64,000 nucleotides of DNA, from positions 225,516,994 to 225,580,993 of the forward strand of contig OX352772.1 in the NCBI GenBank assembly GCA_947095535.1, in the 5' to 3' direction. Origin of the DNA: Poecilobothrus nobilitatus (lineage: Eukaryota; Arthropoda; Insecta; Diptera; Dolichopodidae). Below, piece by piece: positions 1 to 10,474 of the stretch. The notes beneath the pieces are model-generated. The model saw only the letters and a program-made list of their open reading frames with translations, did not search any database and was not told the DNA's origin. Numbering within the stretch: the stretch's first letter is position 1; every line of letters begins with the position of its first letter. A program made the translations under genes and the position numbers.

Positions 1-18
1 ATTTTATTTATTTTAATC

Positions 19-60
19 AGTGTACTAAACGAAAAAAAAGTAAATAACTAACTTGGAAAA
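19..60 (+). repeat. Polinton-type terminal repeat, left end of relic 1
   Basis: The stretch starts AGTGTACTAAACG and runs into an A-rich tract followed by AAATAACT. It closely matches, in inverted orientation, the arm at 21723-21752 and its copy at 63298-63327. Polinton terminal repeats are known to begin with AG, and a Polinton gene set follows directly. I infer that this is the outer end of relic 1. I did not find a matching intact right end with a 6-bp target duplication, so the boundary is provisional. Confidence 0.5.
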
Positions 61-65
61 AGAAA

Positions 66-469
66 ATGGTATTATAATTAATATTTGTTTATCTATAGTT
101 TATTTCTAATTATTATATTTTTTGTTCTTGATATTATTTTAGGCCTTTATTCAAAATTTAAGGTGATAATGATCAATAACGAAACATAGACTATTTGGCC
201 CAAAGAAAACTGTACGAGGTAATTTCATGGAAATTTTTAGATACAAAAAGAGGAGAAAAAATTTTATTATGTGAAATGAACAAAAAATTACAATATTCAT
301 GCCCGACAGAATCCCAAAACAAGTGACAACTAACGAAGAACTAGAAGAATTAAACGGGACTTGTTTTTATTTAAAATCTATGGGTTGTGACCCAGAAAGG
401 CGTAATATGGCTTTGTTTGACCTCATTCCTATGGTGGATATTTGTTCGCAAAAAAAATTATTAAAATAA
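66..469 (+). pseudogene. Small conserved Polinton-associated gene, copy 1, two exons, broken
   Basis: This is a degraded copy of the gene at 36937-37388. ATG at 66-68 is followed at once by a GT donor, and an AG acceptor ends near 142, giving a 74-bp intron after a first exon that is only the start codon. The later coding part (about 207-285) keeps the stretch KFLDTKRGEK and then shifts frame near 285-300. The tail resumes and ends at TAA 467-469. The start codon lies only a few bases inside the terminal repeat. Function unknown: the family looks like a small beta-rich protein of about 130 residues. The exon structure is inferred from agreement between the two copies; there is no transcript evidence. 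Confidence 0.5.
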
Positions 470-544
470 AATATAAAAATATAGACCTAATTTTTTTCAT
501 TTAACAATTAAGAAAATTTTAAGTTTTTCAGATTTTCATATTCT

Positions 545-672
545 TTTACTTTTCAGATTTTTTGGCTCCTGATTCGGAGGTCTGATAACTGTCTCCCGGA
601 GGTGCAATAACTGCCCTCTGGAAAACCTGCGGGAGTCCGATTTGGTTCTGCGGAAGTTCGATTCGCTCCTGT
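545..672. repeat. GC-rich island of short imperfect repeats (relic 1)
   Basis: An abrupt GC-rich patch in AT-rich DNA, made of loosely repeated words such as CTCCCGGAGG and GGAGTCCGATT. It belongs to the same class as the patches at 4560-4800, 6868-7075, 20990-21085, 37480-37860 and 62565-62660, all beside Polinton sequence. It follows gene copy 1 just as the island at 37480 follows gene copy 2. Confidence 0.55.
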
Positions 673-1151
673 AGAGTGTGTGAGAATATCTGTTATGAAA
701 TTTAAAAATTTAATTATTAAGTGGGTTTAATAAGTTTAGGACTTTGGAACGATGTTATAAGGGTAGAAGCTTCAAGTGTTTTGGTAGTATGATATAATAA
801 AATTATTACATTTGAGTATGTTATTATTGTTACGTATAACTAATTTATTTAAATCATACATTTTTTAAAATAGTACCCAAGCAAGTTATTATTAATATGT
901 AAATTGAATATTAAAACTACTTTTAAGGAGGTTAACTATTTTAAATAATGATTAAGTTCAAATGTAACAACAATTATACACATATATATCTTAACATGCT
1001 TAATTTAAGTTTCGATGGATTGGTTGATTTAAAAGTTAGTTATTTATATACGCTGCTTTTTTAGAATTCATTGTTAATAATAGTATTGCTGAAAACAATA
1101 TCTTTTAACACATCTTTATATTAAAATTAATATTTAATTAAAAAAAAAAAT
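673..1151. other. No gene; terminal-region repeat piece
   Basis: The first part (about 660-800) is similar in inverted orientation to 7060-7235 and in the same orientation to 58080-58155, so it belongs to the Polinton-associated terminal region. The rest is AT-rich, with no coding signal I can support. Confidence 0.4.
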
Positions 1152-4100
1152 ATGGAAGCTATATGTGAATATTGTGGTAAACAGTTAACCACTAAAACAA
1201 TTAAACGTCATATACTGACAAAACATAAAAGAGAAGAAAAAAAATTTAATTGTGATAGATACAATAAAACTTTTGGAAGAAAAGATAATCTTCAAGTACA
1301 TATTAAAAATGTGCATGAAAATAAAAATAATAAAACGAAAAATATTTCCGAAAATGCAGATGGAAGTACAGTATCAACAAAGAAAATAAAAGGGAACAAT
1401 AGTTTTATTGAAATCAAATATGGAAGAGAAAAAAAAATGGGATGGGCCAAATAGTCAAAATGCATGGGAAGAGAAAAAAAAAATATTGGAACTACCATAT
1501 TCGAACAAATTCACATAAAGCGAAAGCAACATTACCTTATGAAGGTAATATTAAAATTATACGACAAGGATTTCAAAGAAGAATTCCTACTTTTATTTTG
1601 CAAAATAAAAATGAGGACATAATATTACCAGAACAATATTTTGAAATGATAAAATATTTTAAAAAATAATGATAATAATTTTTTTTAAAAAGGAGCTTCT
1701 AAAATTAAAAATGTTTAAATTTAACATTGAATTATTCGCAGAATATGTAAAGCCTCATAAATTAGAAAATGATGAAGTGGAAAATATTTTTAGTGTAAAA
1801 TCTTTTAATAGTAAAATGGAAATTATACAAGCAGAACATGAAATAGAAACTGTATTGGAAAATATGATAGAAAAGATTTCGAATGAAACCGGAGAATTCC
1901 AAGAAAAAGATTCTGGATGGAGTTTAAGTAAGTTACTTCACTTAGACATAAATATAAATGAATATAAGACTTTAAAAGGTTCGCAATATATTAAATTACC
2001 AAAGCAAATTGAAGAGAAAAAGCATGCATTAATATAAAAAATAAAGATGTATATTGCTTCAAGTGGTGTTTAATATCAGCATTGCAAAACAGAGCAATTA
2101 GAAATCCTCAGATATATGAAAATTATGCTATTGATAATATAGAAGCACAAACAATAATTTTAAATAATGCAAAAGTAGCACAATTAGAGTTTGGTAATTT
2201 AGAATTTCCACTTCATCATAATGATATAAAAGAATTTGAAAGAATGAAGGTTTTAAAAATTCTATAAAAATAATTGAACCCTACTACCATACAAAGGAAG
2301 TAAAAAATCATCATATTGAAATGCTATTAATTACAAAAAATGAAAAGTTCTATTACGTTTGGGTTAAAAATTTATCGAGATTAGTGCAAAATCAACTTTC
2401 TAAACACTGGCACAAGAATTATTTTTGTCGAACATGTTTAGGTGACTTTACTTGAAAACAAAATTTACAAATTCATAAAAAAGAATGTAGATACACCATT
2501 AGCAACTTACCTAACCCTGAAAATAAATTTTTAAGATTTAAAAATTGGCATAAAAAAGAGAGTTACATTTGTAATTTATGCTGATTCAGAAAGTTTGCTG
2601 GAACCTGTTTCAACATGTGAACCTAGTCCTAAAATTTCATCAACAACAAATATTAAAAAACATATTCCGATCGCTTTTTCATATTACATCAAATGTTCAT
2701 TTGATAATAACTTAAATATATTATATAAAGATTTCACAGTTATGGTTCATAAAATTTATAAATGAAAAAACAAATTTTTACAATTTTTTTAACTTTTTTA
2801 GGATTGGATTGTGGAAAGAACTTCATCACAGCTTTAATAAAAGATTGCACATTTCTTTTTAAAAATTATTTAGAACAACCGAAACCAATGAAAAGATTAA
2901 CCGTAGAGGAAAACCTCCATCATACAAATAGTGATACATGTCGTATTTGTGAAAAAATATTTCTATCTAATGAAAATCGTGTACAAGACCATTGCCATCT
3001 AACAGGTAAATATACTGGTCCAGCACATAGTTCTTGTAATATATTATTTCGTATACTTAAGTTTTTCCCTTTATTCTTTCATAATTTTTCGAATTATGAT
3101 GCTCATTTACTATTTAAAGAGTTAAATTCGGTAAAGGGTACTATTTCAGTTCTACCCTCAAACAAAGAAAATTATATTTCTGTAACCAAATCTATTTTTA
3201 TTGAAGGAACAAAGAAATATTTTTAAATAAAATTTTTACATTCTTATAGGTTTATGCAATCCAGTTTTGAACAATTGACAGAAAATTTAGGTAGATAAAA
3301 GTTAGAAACCATTAGAACACATTTTCAAAGTAATGAAAAATTAGAATTGTTAATTAGAAAGGGTGTTTTTCCTTATGATTATATAGATTCAATAGAAAAG
3401 CTCAACGAAATTTATTTACTCCCACAAGAAGTCTTTAAAAATCAGATGACTGATACTTTATGTTCAGATGAAGATTATCTTCATGCTAAAAAAGTTTGGC
3501 ATGTCTTTCAATGTCAAACTTTAAAAATTATTTGAAGCTCTACTTAAAAACTGATGTTTTTTTACTAACAGACATATTTGAAAATTGTAGGGAAATTTGC
3601 ATCAAAATTTATAATTTAGATCCAGCTCAATATTTTACTTTACCAGGTCTTACCTGGGATGCTATGTTAAAATATACTAAAGTAGAATTAGAATTATTTG
3701 ATGATATTAATATGTTTAATTTTTTTAAACGAAGTATTCGTGTAGGTATTATATGGGGGATCAATACAACCCTGCAGAACCATCTGAATATATAATATAT
3801 TTAGATGCAAATAATTTATATGGTTGGACCATGTCGCAACTACTTCCGTACGGTTATTTTAAGTGTCTTGAAAATCCATCAGATTTGCAAGTAGATGAAA
3901 TTTCTGATAATTCTGAAATAGGTTACGTTTTGGAAGTAGATTTAAAATATCCTCAATTATTACACGACATTCACAATGATTTACAATTTTGTTGTGAAAG
4001 CAAAAAACCTCCCAATGGTAAAATAAATAAACTATTATTAGAGTTAAATGATAAAAAAAATTATATAATTCATTATAAAAATTTGAAGCAATGCTTAAAA

Positions 4101-4386
4101 CATGATTTAATTTTGGAAAAGATTCATAGAGTAGATAATACAGTTTAAACAATCTGATTGGTTAAAAAAGTATTTTAATTGGAATACTAGCCATAGAGCT
4201 TTAGCAACGAATTCTTTTGAAAAAGATTTTTTTAAATTAATGAATAATGCTGTTTATGGTAAAACTATGTAAAACGTTGATAAAAGAAAAATAGTTAAAA
4301 TAGCCGATTCTTGGGAGAATAGAGGGAAACATCTTGGGGCAAGATCATTGATTATGAAACCAAATTTCCATAGTATTGTAATATTC
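1152..4386 (+). pseudogene. polB: Protein-primed DNA polymerase B of Polinton/adintovirus type, relic 1
   Basis: Open pieces in several frames read in order as one Polinton DNA polymerase. The N-terminus (1152-1454) carries a C2H2 finger and a second finger whose second Cys is Tyr. A conserved N-terminal block lies at 1669-2037. ExoI-like ADSES is near 2579. A Cys/His endonuclease-VII-like insert with HCHLTGK lies near 2990, ExoII-like HNFSNYD near 3082, ExoIII-like LKTDVFLLTD near 3547. Motif A-like YLDANNLYGW is at about 3798 and motif B-like MNNAVYGKT near 4240. Copying stops at about 4386, before motif C, so the active site is incomplete. At least eight frameshifts or stops are visible. 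The enzyme would copy the linear element from a terminal protein. Identification is firm from motif order; this copy is dead. Confidence 0.88.
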
Positions 4387-4440
4387 AAATAAATAATATT
4401 TCATATAAATAATATTAATATTTTTAATCAATAAAACTTG

Positions 4441-4495
4441 CTACCTGTGCAGCTTTTGAACCCCTTGGTTAATAAACTAGACCACCGAGGTCCCA
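4441..4495 (-). repeat. tRNA-derived SINE-like head, degenerate
   Basis: On the minus strand the sequence begins GGGACCTCGGTGGTCTAGTT, like a tRNA 5' half with a box A, and about 20 bases later has GGGGTTCAAAAG, like box B. No cloverleaf can be closed, so it is not a tRNA gene. It sits between the broken polB and the GC-rich island. It could be a truncated SINE or chance similarity. Confidence 0.35.
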
Positions 4496-4559
4496 AAAGA
4501 AACTTTATTTAGCAATAATTTTATAATTGTGATAAGTTTTTGTGAAGTGACATTTCCCA

Positions 4560-4800
4560 TTCTCGTTGATTCGGTCCTCCGAGAGTCCGACACAGTCCTA
4601 AAGGTCCACTTTGGTCCTAAAGGTCCGCTTTGGTCGTAAAGGTCCGCTTCGGTCCTAAAGATCCCCTTCGGTCCTAAAGGTTCGCTTTGGTCTTAAAGGT
4701 TCGCTTCGGTCCTAAAGGTCCGAATCAGTCCTTTCTACTACTAAAGACTACCGTCCCATAGAGGCAAAGGGCAAGGCCCCCTAGGATCTAGTGGCCCCCC
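4560..4800. repeat. GC-rich minisatellite, 19-bp unit
   Basis: From 4600 to about 4732 there are seven direct copies of a 19-bp unit of the form AAAGGTCCGCTTCGGTCCT. Irregular GC-rich sequence with GGCCCCC and GGGG runs continues to about 4800. It lies directly upstream of the TATA box and start of the gene at 4919. A similar but 21-bp-period array lies upstream of the homologous gene in relic 2. Its role is unknown; enhancer, insulator or replication-related function are inferences only. Confidence 0.85.
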
Positions 4801-4873
4801 GGGGCAAAATTTTTTTGGAAAGCGTCCTAGGAGATTCGATCAGGTGATCCCTCTTTTTTAAAATCGTATTAGG

Positions 4874-4881
4874 TATATAAA
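4874..4881 (+). promoter_or_regulatory. TATA box before the 4919 gene
   Basis: TATATAAA lies 45 bases before the ATG at 4919. The surrounding block (AAATCGTATTAGGTATA, then ATTAGAGGTTTT) is conserved before the homologous gene in relic 2 at about 37890-37925. A similar TATA, also 45 bases before an ATG, precedes the integrase at 47661. Confidence 0.55.
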
Positions 4882-4918
4882 TTAGAGGTTTTTAAATTAT
4901 TCCAATTTAGTAAACAAA

Positions 4919-5389
4919 ATGAGGAGCAAGGCAGTAGCAGATTTACAATTTGTTATTGGAAACAATAAACAATATTTTTTGAAAGAGTTTGCTTTGGTGG
5001 CTGAAGGCTCCCTCATTCCAATATTGTTTGTGTTTAAAGCGCCTTATTCACTTGAGGAGTTAAATGAAAATGCTAAACAACAAAACAAATACAACAAAAA
5101 TATAATTAATGACTTGACTGGAATGATGAATATTATAGAATATTTAGAAATTAAAAATATTTTAACGGAACATTTAAATTCATTCGATGTCATTTACGTA
5201 AAGGGGTACCAGAAAAAGGAATTTTTAGATAAGTTTGTTCCGAGTTCAGTAGAAGTTATCAATTTAGATAATGACATTCCATCTATTCAGAAACCAAGGA
5301 ATTTCACCACCATTTGCCCTCACCATCATATTACGGAAAATTTACAAAGATGTGCTGTAAAAAATTGTATGATTTATACATGTATTTAA
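4919..5389 (+). CDS. Polinton-associated protein, possible RNase H-like/DnaQ-like fold
   Basis: An open frame of 156 residues with an ATG 45 bases after a TATA box; it is the least damaged coding region of relic 1. It shares long stretches with 37965-38441 (for example VYVKG or IYVKG, EVINLDNDIPSIQK, TENLQRCAVKNC). It also resembles, more distantly, the minus-strand gene at 39482-39844 of relic 2. The layout is an N-terminal beta block (DLQFVIGNNKQYFLKEFALV), a helical middle, then FDVIYVKG and a Cys/His C-terminus. This pattern occurs in many insect Polinton-linked proteins. I suspect a nuclease-like fold, but no complete catalytic set is visible and the function is not established. It could still be expressed. 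Confidence 0.6.
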   Translation: MRSKAVADLQFVIGNNKQYFLKEFALVAEGSLIPILFVFKAPYSLEELNENAKQQNKYNKNIINDLTGMMNIIEYLEIKNILTEHLNSFDVIYVKGYQKKEFLDKFVPSSVEVINLDNDIPSIQKPRNFTTICPHHHITENLQRCAVKNCMIYTCI

Positions 5390-5537
5390 TAAAAGAAAAT
5401 AATAGGTTTTAAAAAGTATTTGTTTTATTTATTGTTGACCAAGATATTTTTTCTGACAAAAACATAGGTATTTCATAAAATAGTCTGGAATAGTTACACT
5501 GAGATATGTGTAAATTCATTGGAATCTAGAAATCTTT

Positions 5538-5990
5538 TTATTCCAATCTTAATTTATTCTTTGCGATACATCTCTCAACATATTTGAATACATATTTTCG
5601 TATCTTAAGTTCAGCTCCATTGTTATATAACATCACTGCTTGTATAAAATCTAGCATAAGACAAAAACGAGTGTACTCATTTAGCTGCAATGTAAGTTTT
5701 TTAGTGTGCTCTGCATGATTAAATGTTAGCGAAAATCTTTTTGAACTTAATTTTGCTTGACTGTTTTTAAAATCATGGTAAAATGAATACCATGCCAAAT
5801 AATTCATTTCGCTTGTAACTTTGTTTTGTCATTGGAAAATTATTGATGCAACAAAATTTTTAATATTAAATCCAATTTGAATTTTTATGGTTTATTTTTT
5901 ATCCAAAAAATAAATATAGCTTAATAAAAGGTTCTGCGCTGACTCACCTTTTTGTGTTTCAAATACTTCTGAATTTGTTGATTGCTCCAT
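5538..5990 (-). pseudogene. Small Polinton protein, minus strand, broken (relic 1 copy)
   Basis: Reading starts at ATG 5990-5988 (MEQSTN) and is interrupted by a stop near 5890. The main open part (5807-5538) begins near MNYLAWYSFYHDFKNSQ and continues through FCLMLDFIQAVMLYNNGAEL and KYVFKYVERCIAKNKL. It matches the copies at 38359-39003 and 42320-42964. The core looks like a short beta-sheet plus helix protein and could be a nucleic-acid-binding protein of PC4 type, which is a guess. Its 3' end faces the gene at 4919-5389. Confidence 0.55.
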
Positions 5991-6117
5991 CTTTTTTGTT
6001 GTAACTGATTAATTTTATTTTAGAATTTTGTATTTATAGTTTTTTTCCCACATTTTTAAAAAATTTTTCGAAATATTCTTTGTATTTTTTTATCGTTTTT
6101 AAGTGGGGATGATAAAG

Positions 6118-6442
6118 TGTTTCGTAAAGCAAAATATAAAGTAGGAGATTACGTTCGTATAAACAAATTTAAAGGTATTTCTGAAAACCCAACTGGTCAA
6201 CAGAAATATTTACAATTGCAAAATTTAAAAGAACTGATCCAATAACATACAATTTACTTGAGTACACTAAATAATCTAATAATCATTTTCTTTTTATGAA
6301 CCCCTGAATTAACACCAGTTACAAATCCACATATCTATCTTGTAGAAAAAATATTAAAAAAAAAGGTAATCAAGTTTTAGTTAGATGGCTTGCTTTTGAT
6401 AAAAAGCATGATTCATGGATAAACAAAGAAGATATTACTTAA
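6118..6442 (+). pseudogene. Polinton integrase, C-terminal fragment with chromodomain
   Basis: Only the end of the integrase survives. A KYKVGDYVRINKFKG block (SH3-like, as in 48520-48570) opens the fragment, followed by frame breaks. A chromodomain-like end, VRWLAFDKKHDSWINKEDI, closes it with TAA at 6440-6442. The sequence just upstream (6000-6115) matches the protease 3' region of relic 2 (39020-39125), so everything between the protease tail and the integrase tail, about 9 kb in relic 2, has been deleted here. The chromodomain is the part that relic 2 lacks. Confidence 0.75.
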
Positions 6443-6729
6443 TACGCTACACATATTTAAAATACTTTAATTTTTTTACTTATACATTTCACTTTCGCTT
6501 TTTTATTTTAGTAAAGTTAATAATATTATTTTAAATACATTTATCACAAAAAGCTTTTTTTCATTTTGCATATGTACTTAATTCTGTATTCAAATCAAGT
6601 TCATGATTAAGTTCATCTGTTATTTTAGTCACGATTTTAAAAATACAACTGCAGTAAATACACCTGTTTCATGTTTTATATTAAAAAAGAATTAAAATAG
6701 CTTGAAAAATCAAGTTAGTGCATTTAATT

Positions 6730-7235
6730 AACATTTTTTAATTTTTATTGCAAAACCGCAAACATTCTCTGCATACTATAGGATATTTTTGATAATTTCA
6801 TAACACTACATCTTTCCATTATAATATGTATAGTCTATTCAAAATCTAAGATCGTTGATACATGCTCCCAATAACTTCGGCGGGGTTCGCTTCGGTCCTT
6901 GCTATGGCCAAAGGCCCCCTTTTCAATCATACTACCAAAGCACTAATTCCATCAAATTTTTGTGATATTCAAATTTTCCATCTTGAGATCCTAAATCTCC
7001 GAACTTGGCCGCTTATGATCTTATTCCAATTCTCAGAACCTGCCGAATTCCCGACTTCCTCTTTTCCAAACCTCTAAACCTGCTGAAGCTTCTATGCTTT
7101 AACATCATACCAAAGGTTTAAACCCCCTACCCTTAAAACTTTTTAAACTCACTTAATAATTTAATTTTTAAATTTCATAACGCTTATCTAACTCACACTC
7201 TAAATCTAAATTCAAATCCATAATACCCTTCATTC
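6730..7235. repeat. Polinton terminal-region repeat, inverted, with GC-rich core
   Basis: This segment is the reverse complement of 20860-21220 and 62435-62795, apart from divergence. Landmarks are ACTATAGGATATTTTTGATA, the word GATACATGCTCC, the GC-rich stretch 6868-6925, and ACTACCAAAGCACTAATTCC. The tail (7060-7235) is also the inverse of 660-800 and 58080-58155. It probably marks the right end of relic 1. A 71-residue open frame inside it is a by-product of the GC-rich repeat. Confidence 0.65.
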
Positions 7236-9028
7236 AATCACATAATATATATTTTCATTCCGTTATTTCAATTATCTTTTTAACAACAAACAATAATTTT
7301 TTTCATATAAAATACTGGCACCTTACGCCTTTTCTGCCAGAATCGGCATATTCTACCTACTTATGGGAAAATTTTCTTTATTCTAGAAGGATATTTGTGT
7401 GCAGAAATACCTTTTCAATTAAATACCTATAAAATAACATAAAATAATTGCTTCATTATGGCAACATTTTATTAAAAACAATATTTTCATTCATAATTTG
7501 CAAAAAAACTAAAAATAATCAGATAAAAAATTATGTGTCCTTACCCTTTCAGTTTTCACATATTCACATATCCATATTTATGCATTTTTTCAATTGCCTA
7601 AACAAAAAAAATCCAATAGTAAAAGTAGGTAAAATATATGTTAGTTCGTTTCAAACCCATTCTGTTATTGAAATTACTGTAAGGGAGAAAATGAACGAAA
7701 TATTGTTTAGGTAGTATTTTTAAAATGGTTTTTTAAAGCTGAAACTTTATTACTGTGTTTATGTATTGTTATAATACAAAGTATAGGAATATTTAAAATT
7801 GAATCGCAATGTATTTTTAAAGGCGCAACTTTGTTTAATTTTAAACATAGTGTACATAGTGGCAAAAAATAATAATCGAAATTATTTTAAATTGTTAACT
7901 GAAATTTTTTGAAATTAAATAAAAAAGTTATACTCGAAAGTATTTTAAAGTACTTTTTAAGTACTTATTGAAATTTGAATATGAAAAATGTATTTTAATC
8001 TGATGTATTTTAATTGAAAATTTTAATGATAATTTAGAAAATAAATTTATAAATATTTTGATAAAATTAGTACAGAAAAAGATTTAGAATATAAATTATA
8101 TGATTGTTTAAAAAATTATTTTAATTATGATTAATTATTAATAAATGTAACACATCTTATTTTATAAAACTATGCATATACTTCACTTCAAATTGTTAAC
8201 ATGTTTGTCTTTTTCAAAATCAAATTCGTCCAAATTTTTAAAATCAATTTTGTCTGTTTTTAAAATCATGGTAGTGAGAAATTTTTTTGTAAGATGCATA
8301 TACAATTTTTGCATATGTATTAAAAATATCCACGATATTTATAGTAAAATATATTCAAAGAACATATTTTCGTGAATATTTAAGCTTAGTTTCGTGGATA
8401 TTTTCAAATGTTTCATGGATATTTTTTTAGCTTTATCTCTTTCAAACTCATTTCATTTTTGTATCTTTTGCTATGCCGTAACATTTTCGTGGATATATCG
8501 GTCTAACGAAAACCAGCCTTTAAGTGTTCAACATTTATAAAAAATAAATATAATATATTTCAAATCCTATTTTAATTCCTTATACTTTTCTTCACAGCTT
8601 CAAATTATTTGTTTCAGTATAAATCGTTTTTAAAATTTTGGATTAAATATTTTAAAACAAATAAAAAATATATTTTCAAATCTCAAAAGTACGATTTATT
8701 AAAATTTATTTTGCGTTTTACACTTTCTTTGCTGTATAGTGAGATTACGTATGCCAAAGCGTTTCATATCAGTTTTCTGTCTTCTTTTCACATGATAAAA
8801 TCTTATTACTATTTCTTTCAAGGTTGTTGGTTTTTTATTGTTGGTTCAAGGTTGTTCGAGTAGCATAGAAATTTTTGGTCACGTGGTGAGAGTGGCCCAT
8901 CTTTTTTCACATTAAACTTGAGACAATCCATGTCATGGTCATCCAATTTTTAATGTACGTATGTACGTACATACAAATGTAAATTCATACATAAAATAAA
9001 ACTAAAAATTAATTTTTGAATACATATC
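7236..9028. other. No gene seen
   Basis: AT-rich DNA with short open frames of low complexity only. The word TCGTGGATATTTT recurs at 8380-8420 and again near 8485, suggesting a decayed repeat. A TACGTACATACAAATG microsatellite lies near 8960. Nothing else can be supported. Confidence 0.6.
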
Positions 9029-9376
9029 AAAACCTATCGATAGTGTGTGTATCCACAAGCAATGAACAACACATTTACAAATTGTTGGTTTAATCTGATT
9101 GAAATGTCCAAAAATATTTTTTTTTGGCGAAATATATGAGCCTTTGTTTTCCTCCTTTTTTCTTTTTTCCGAAGTTTATGTTTCTATACAATATATGCTA
9201 TTGCTATACATATAGTTCTGAATATGAATGATATACATTATACAAATGTATTTATAGAGCTACGTAGTGTTAGGTATCTATAGCTATACGTATTTTTTGT
9301 TTTATTTTCTTTTCTTTTTTATGTGTCTATACGATATACGGTTGCTATACATATAGTTTGAAATTTGAATACGAAT

Positions 9377-10133
9377 GGGCCTTTCCACACGAGTAGTGTC
9401 CTCTTTCGTCATTTTTTACTTTTACCTTCGTTTCATTCCCTCTTGCCTATAAACTAAATTTGTGGTGGGGATTTTTAGGAGTAATTTTTTAAACCAAAAT
9501 TTTAGAGTTTAAAAATTTAGTCCACTAACACAAACAAAAACTCAAATAAAAATTTTTATGAGGGTCAAAAAAATTTTATGTGTACATACGTTTCATTCTC
9601 GTTTGGAAAATTAAAGAAAAAAGTTTTTGAAACGGTCGTCGCAGTTTTAAATTTAACAACAAACTTACCTTTCAATATATATATATATAGTAATATATTT
9701 AACAAATTGCTATATGTATTATAGATTTAAAATAAAAATATTATTTTATAAAAAATATCCAATTTCCACTAATAAAATCCAAAAAAAAAATAGTCCGTTA
9801 ATTCGAAAATTTATTAAAATATATTCTATTGGCAAAAAGAAATTATGTTCACAGTACAGATTATTCTGTTTTTAGGTATATAATAAATATTATTTAAAAA
9901 TTACAGGCAAAAAAATCGTATGTTACTTAAATACAAAAAAAAAATTTTTATTTGTTTTATGCGTGTTTTTTTTTAATATTTATTATCTACCTCTCGCAAC
10001 AAATTTTGTTTTAAAATGAAATATTTACACACACATATAAAAGTAACGACTATCGAGAGGAACAGTGTGGAAATAAAAAAAAGAGGAAAGTAGTCACGAA
10101 ACGAAAGAGGACACTACTCGTGTGGAAAGGCCC
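9377..10133. mobile_element. 757-bp MITE with 33-bp perfect terminal inverted repeats
   Basis: The left end starts GGGCCTTTCCACACGAGTAG and the right end is its inverse. The match runs 33 bases, to TCTTTCGT. AAT flanks both ends, consistent with a 3-bp target duplication. Removing the element restores the GAATATGAATGATATA motif of the host repeat seen at 22930. There is no coding capacity. GGGCC ends with a 3-bp duplication suggest a PIF/Harbinger or CACTA relative, which is inference. Confidence 0.85.
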
Positions 10134-10474
10134 AATGATATAAAAATGTATATATGTATGCATATAGCTACATAGTGTTAGGTATCTATAATAGTTTATG
10201 ATGGTCATACGTATTTTTTGTTTTATTTTTTTTGATTTTTATGCTTCTATACAATTACCCTATTGCTATACATATAGTTTAAATATGAATGATATAGATA
10301 TGTATTTATATATGTATGTAGCTATGTTATGTAAAGTATTTATCTACATATTTTTTGTTTTGTTATGTTTCTTTTTTGTTTTTTTCTGTTGTGTAAAGAA
10401 TGAATGTGAATATGTAAGTATTACGTATATGATGTACACACATTGAAAATTGTATGAGGTTTTATGAGTTACAG

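Noticed and set aside
1292..1498. Minus-strand frame with a hydrophobic, signal-like sequence
   Set aside because: Antisense of the Lys-rich start of polB relic 1.
6862..7077. 71-residue open frame; also minus frames at 20854-21105 and 62429-62680
   Set aside because: They lie in the GC-rich terminal repeat in opposite senses with unlike products, and have no recognisable domain.
7448..8863. Three plus-strand frames of 67-88 residues (7448, 8172, 8609)
   Set aside because: Phe/Ile/Lys-rich composition expected of AT-rich noncoding DNA; no homologue, promoter or repeat support.
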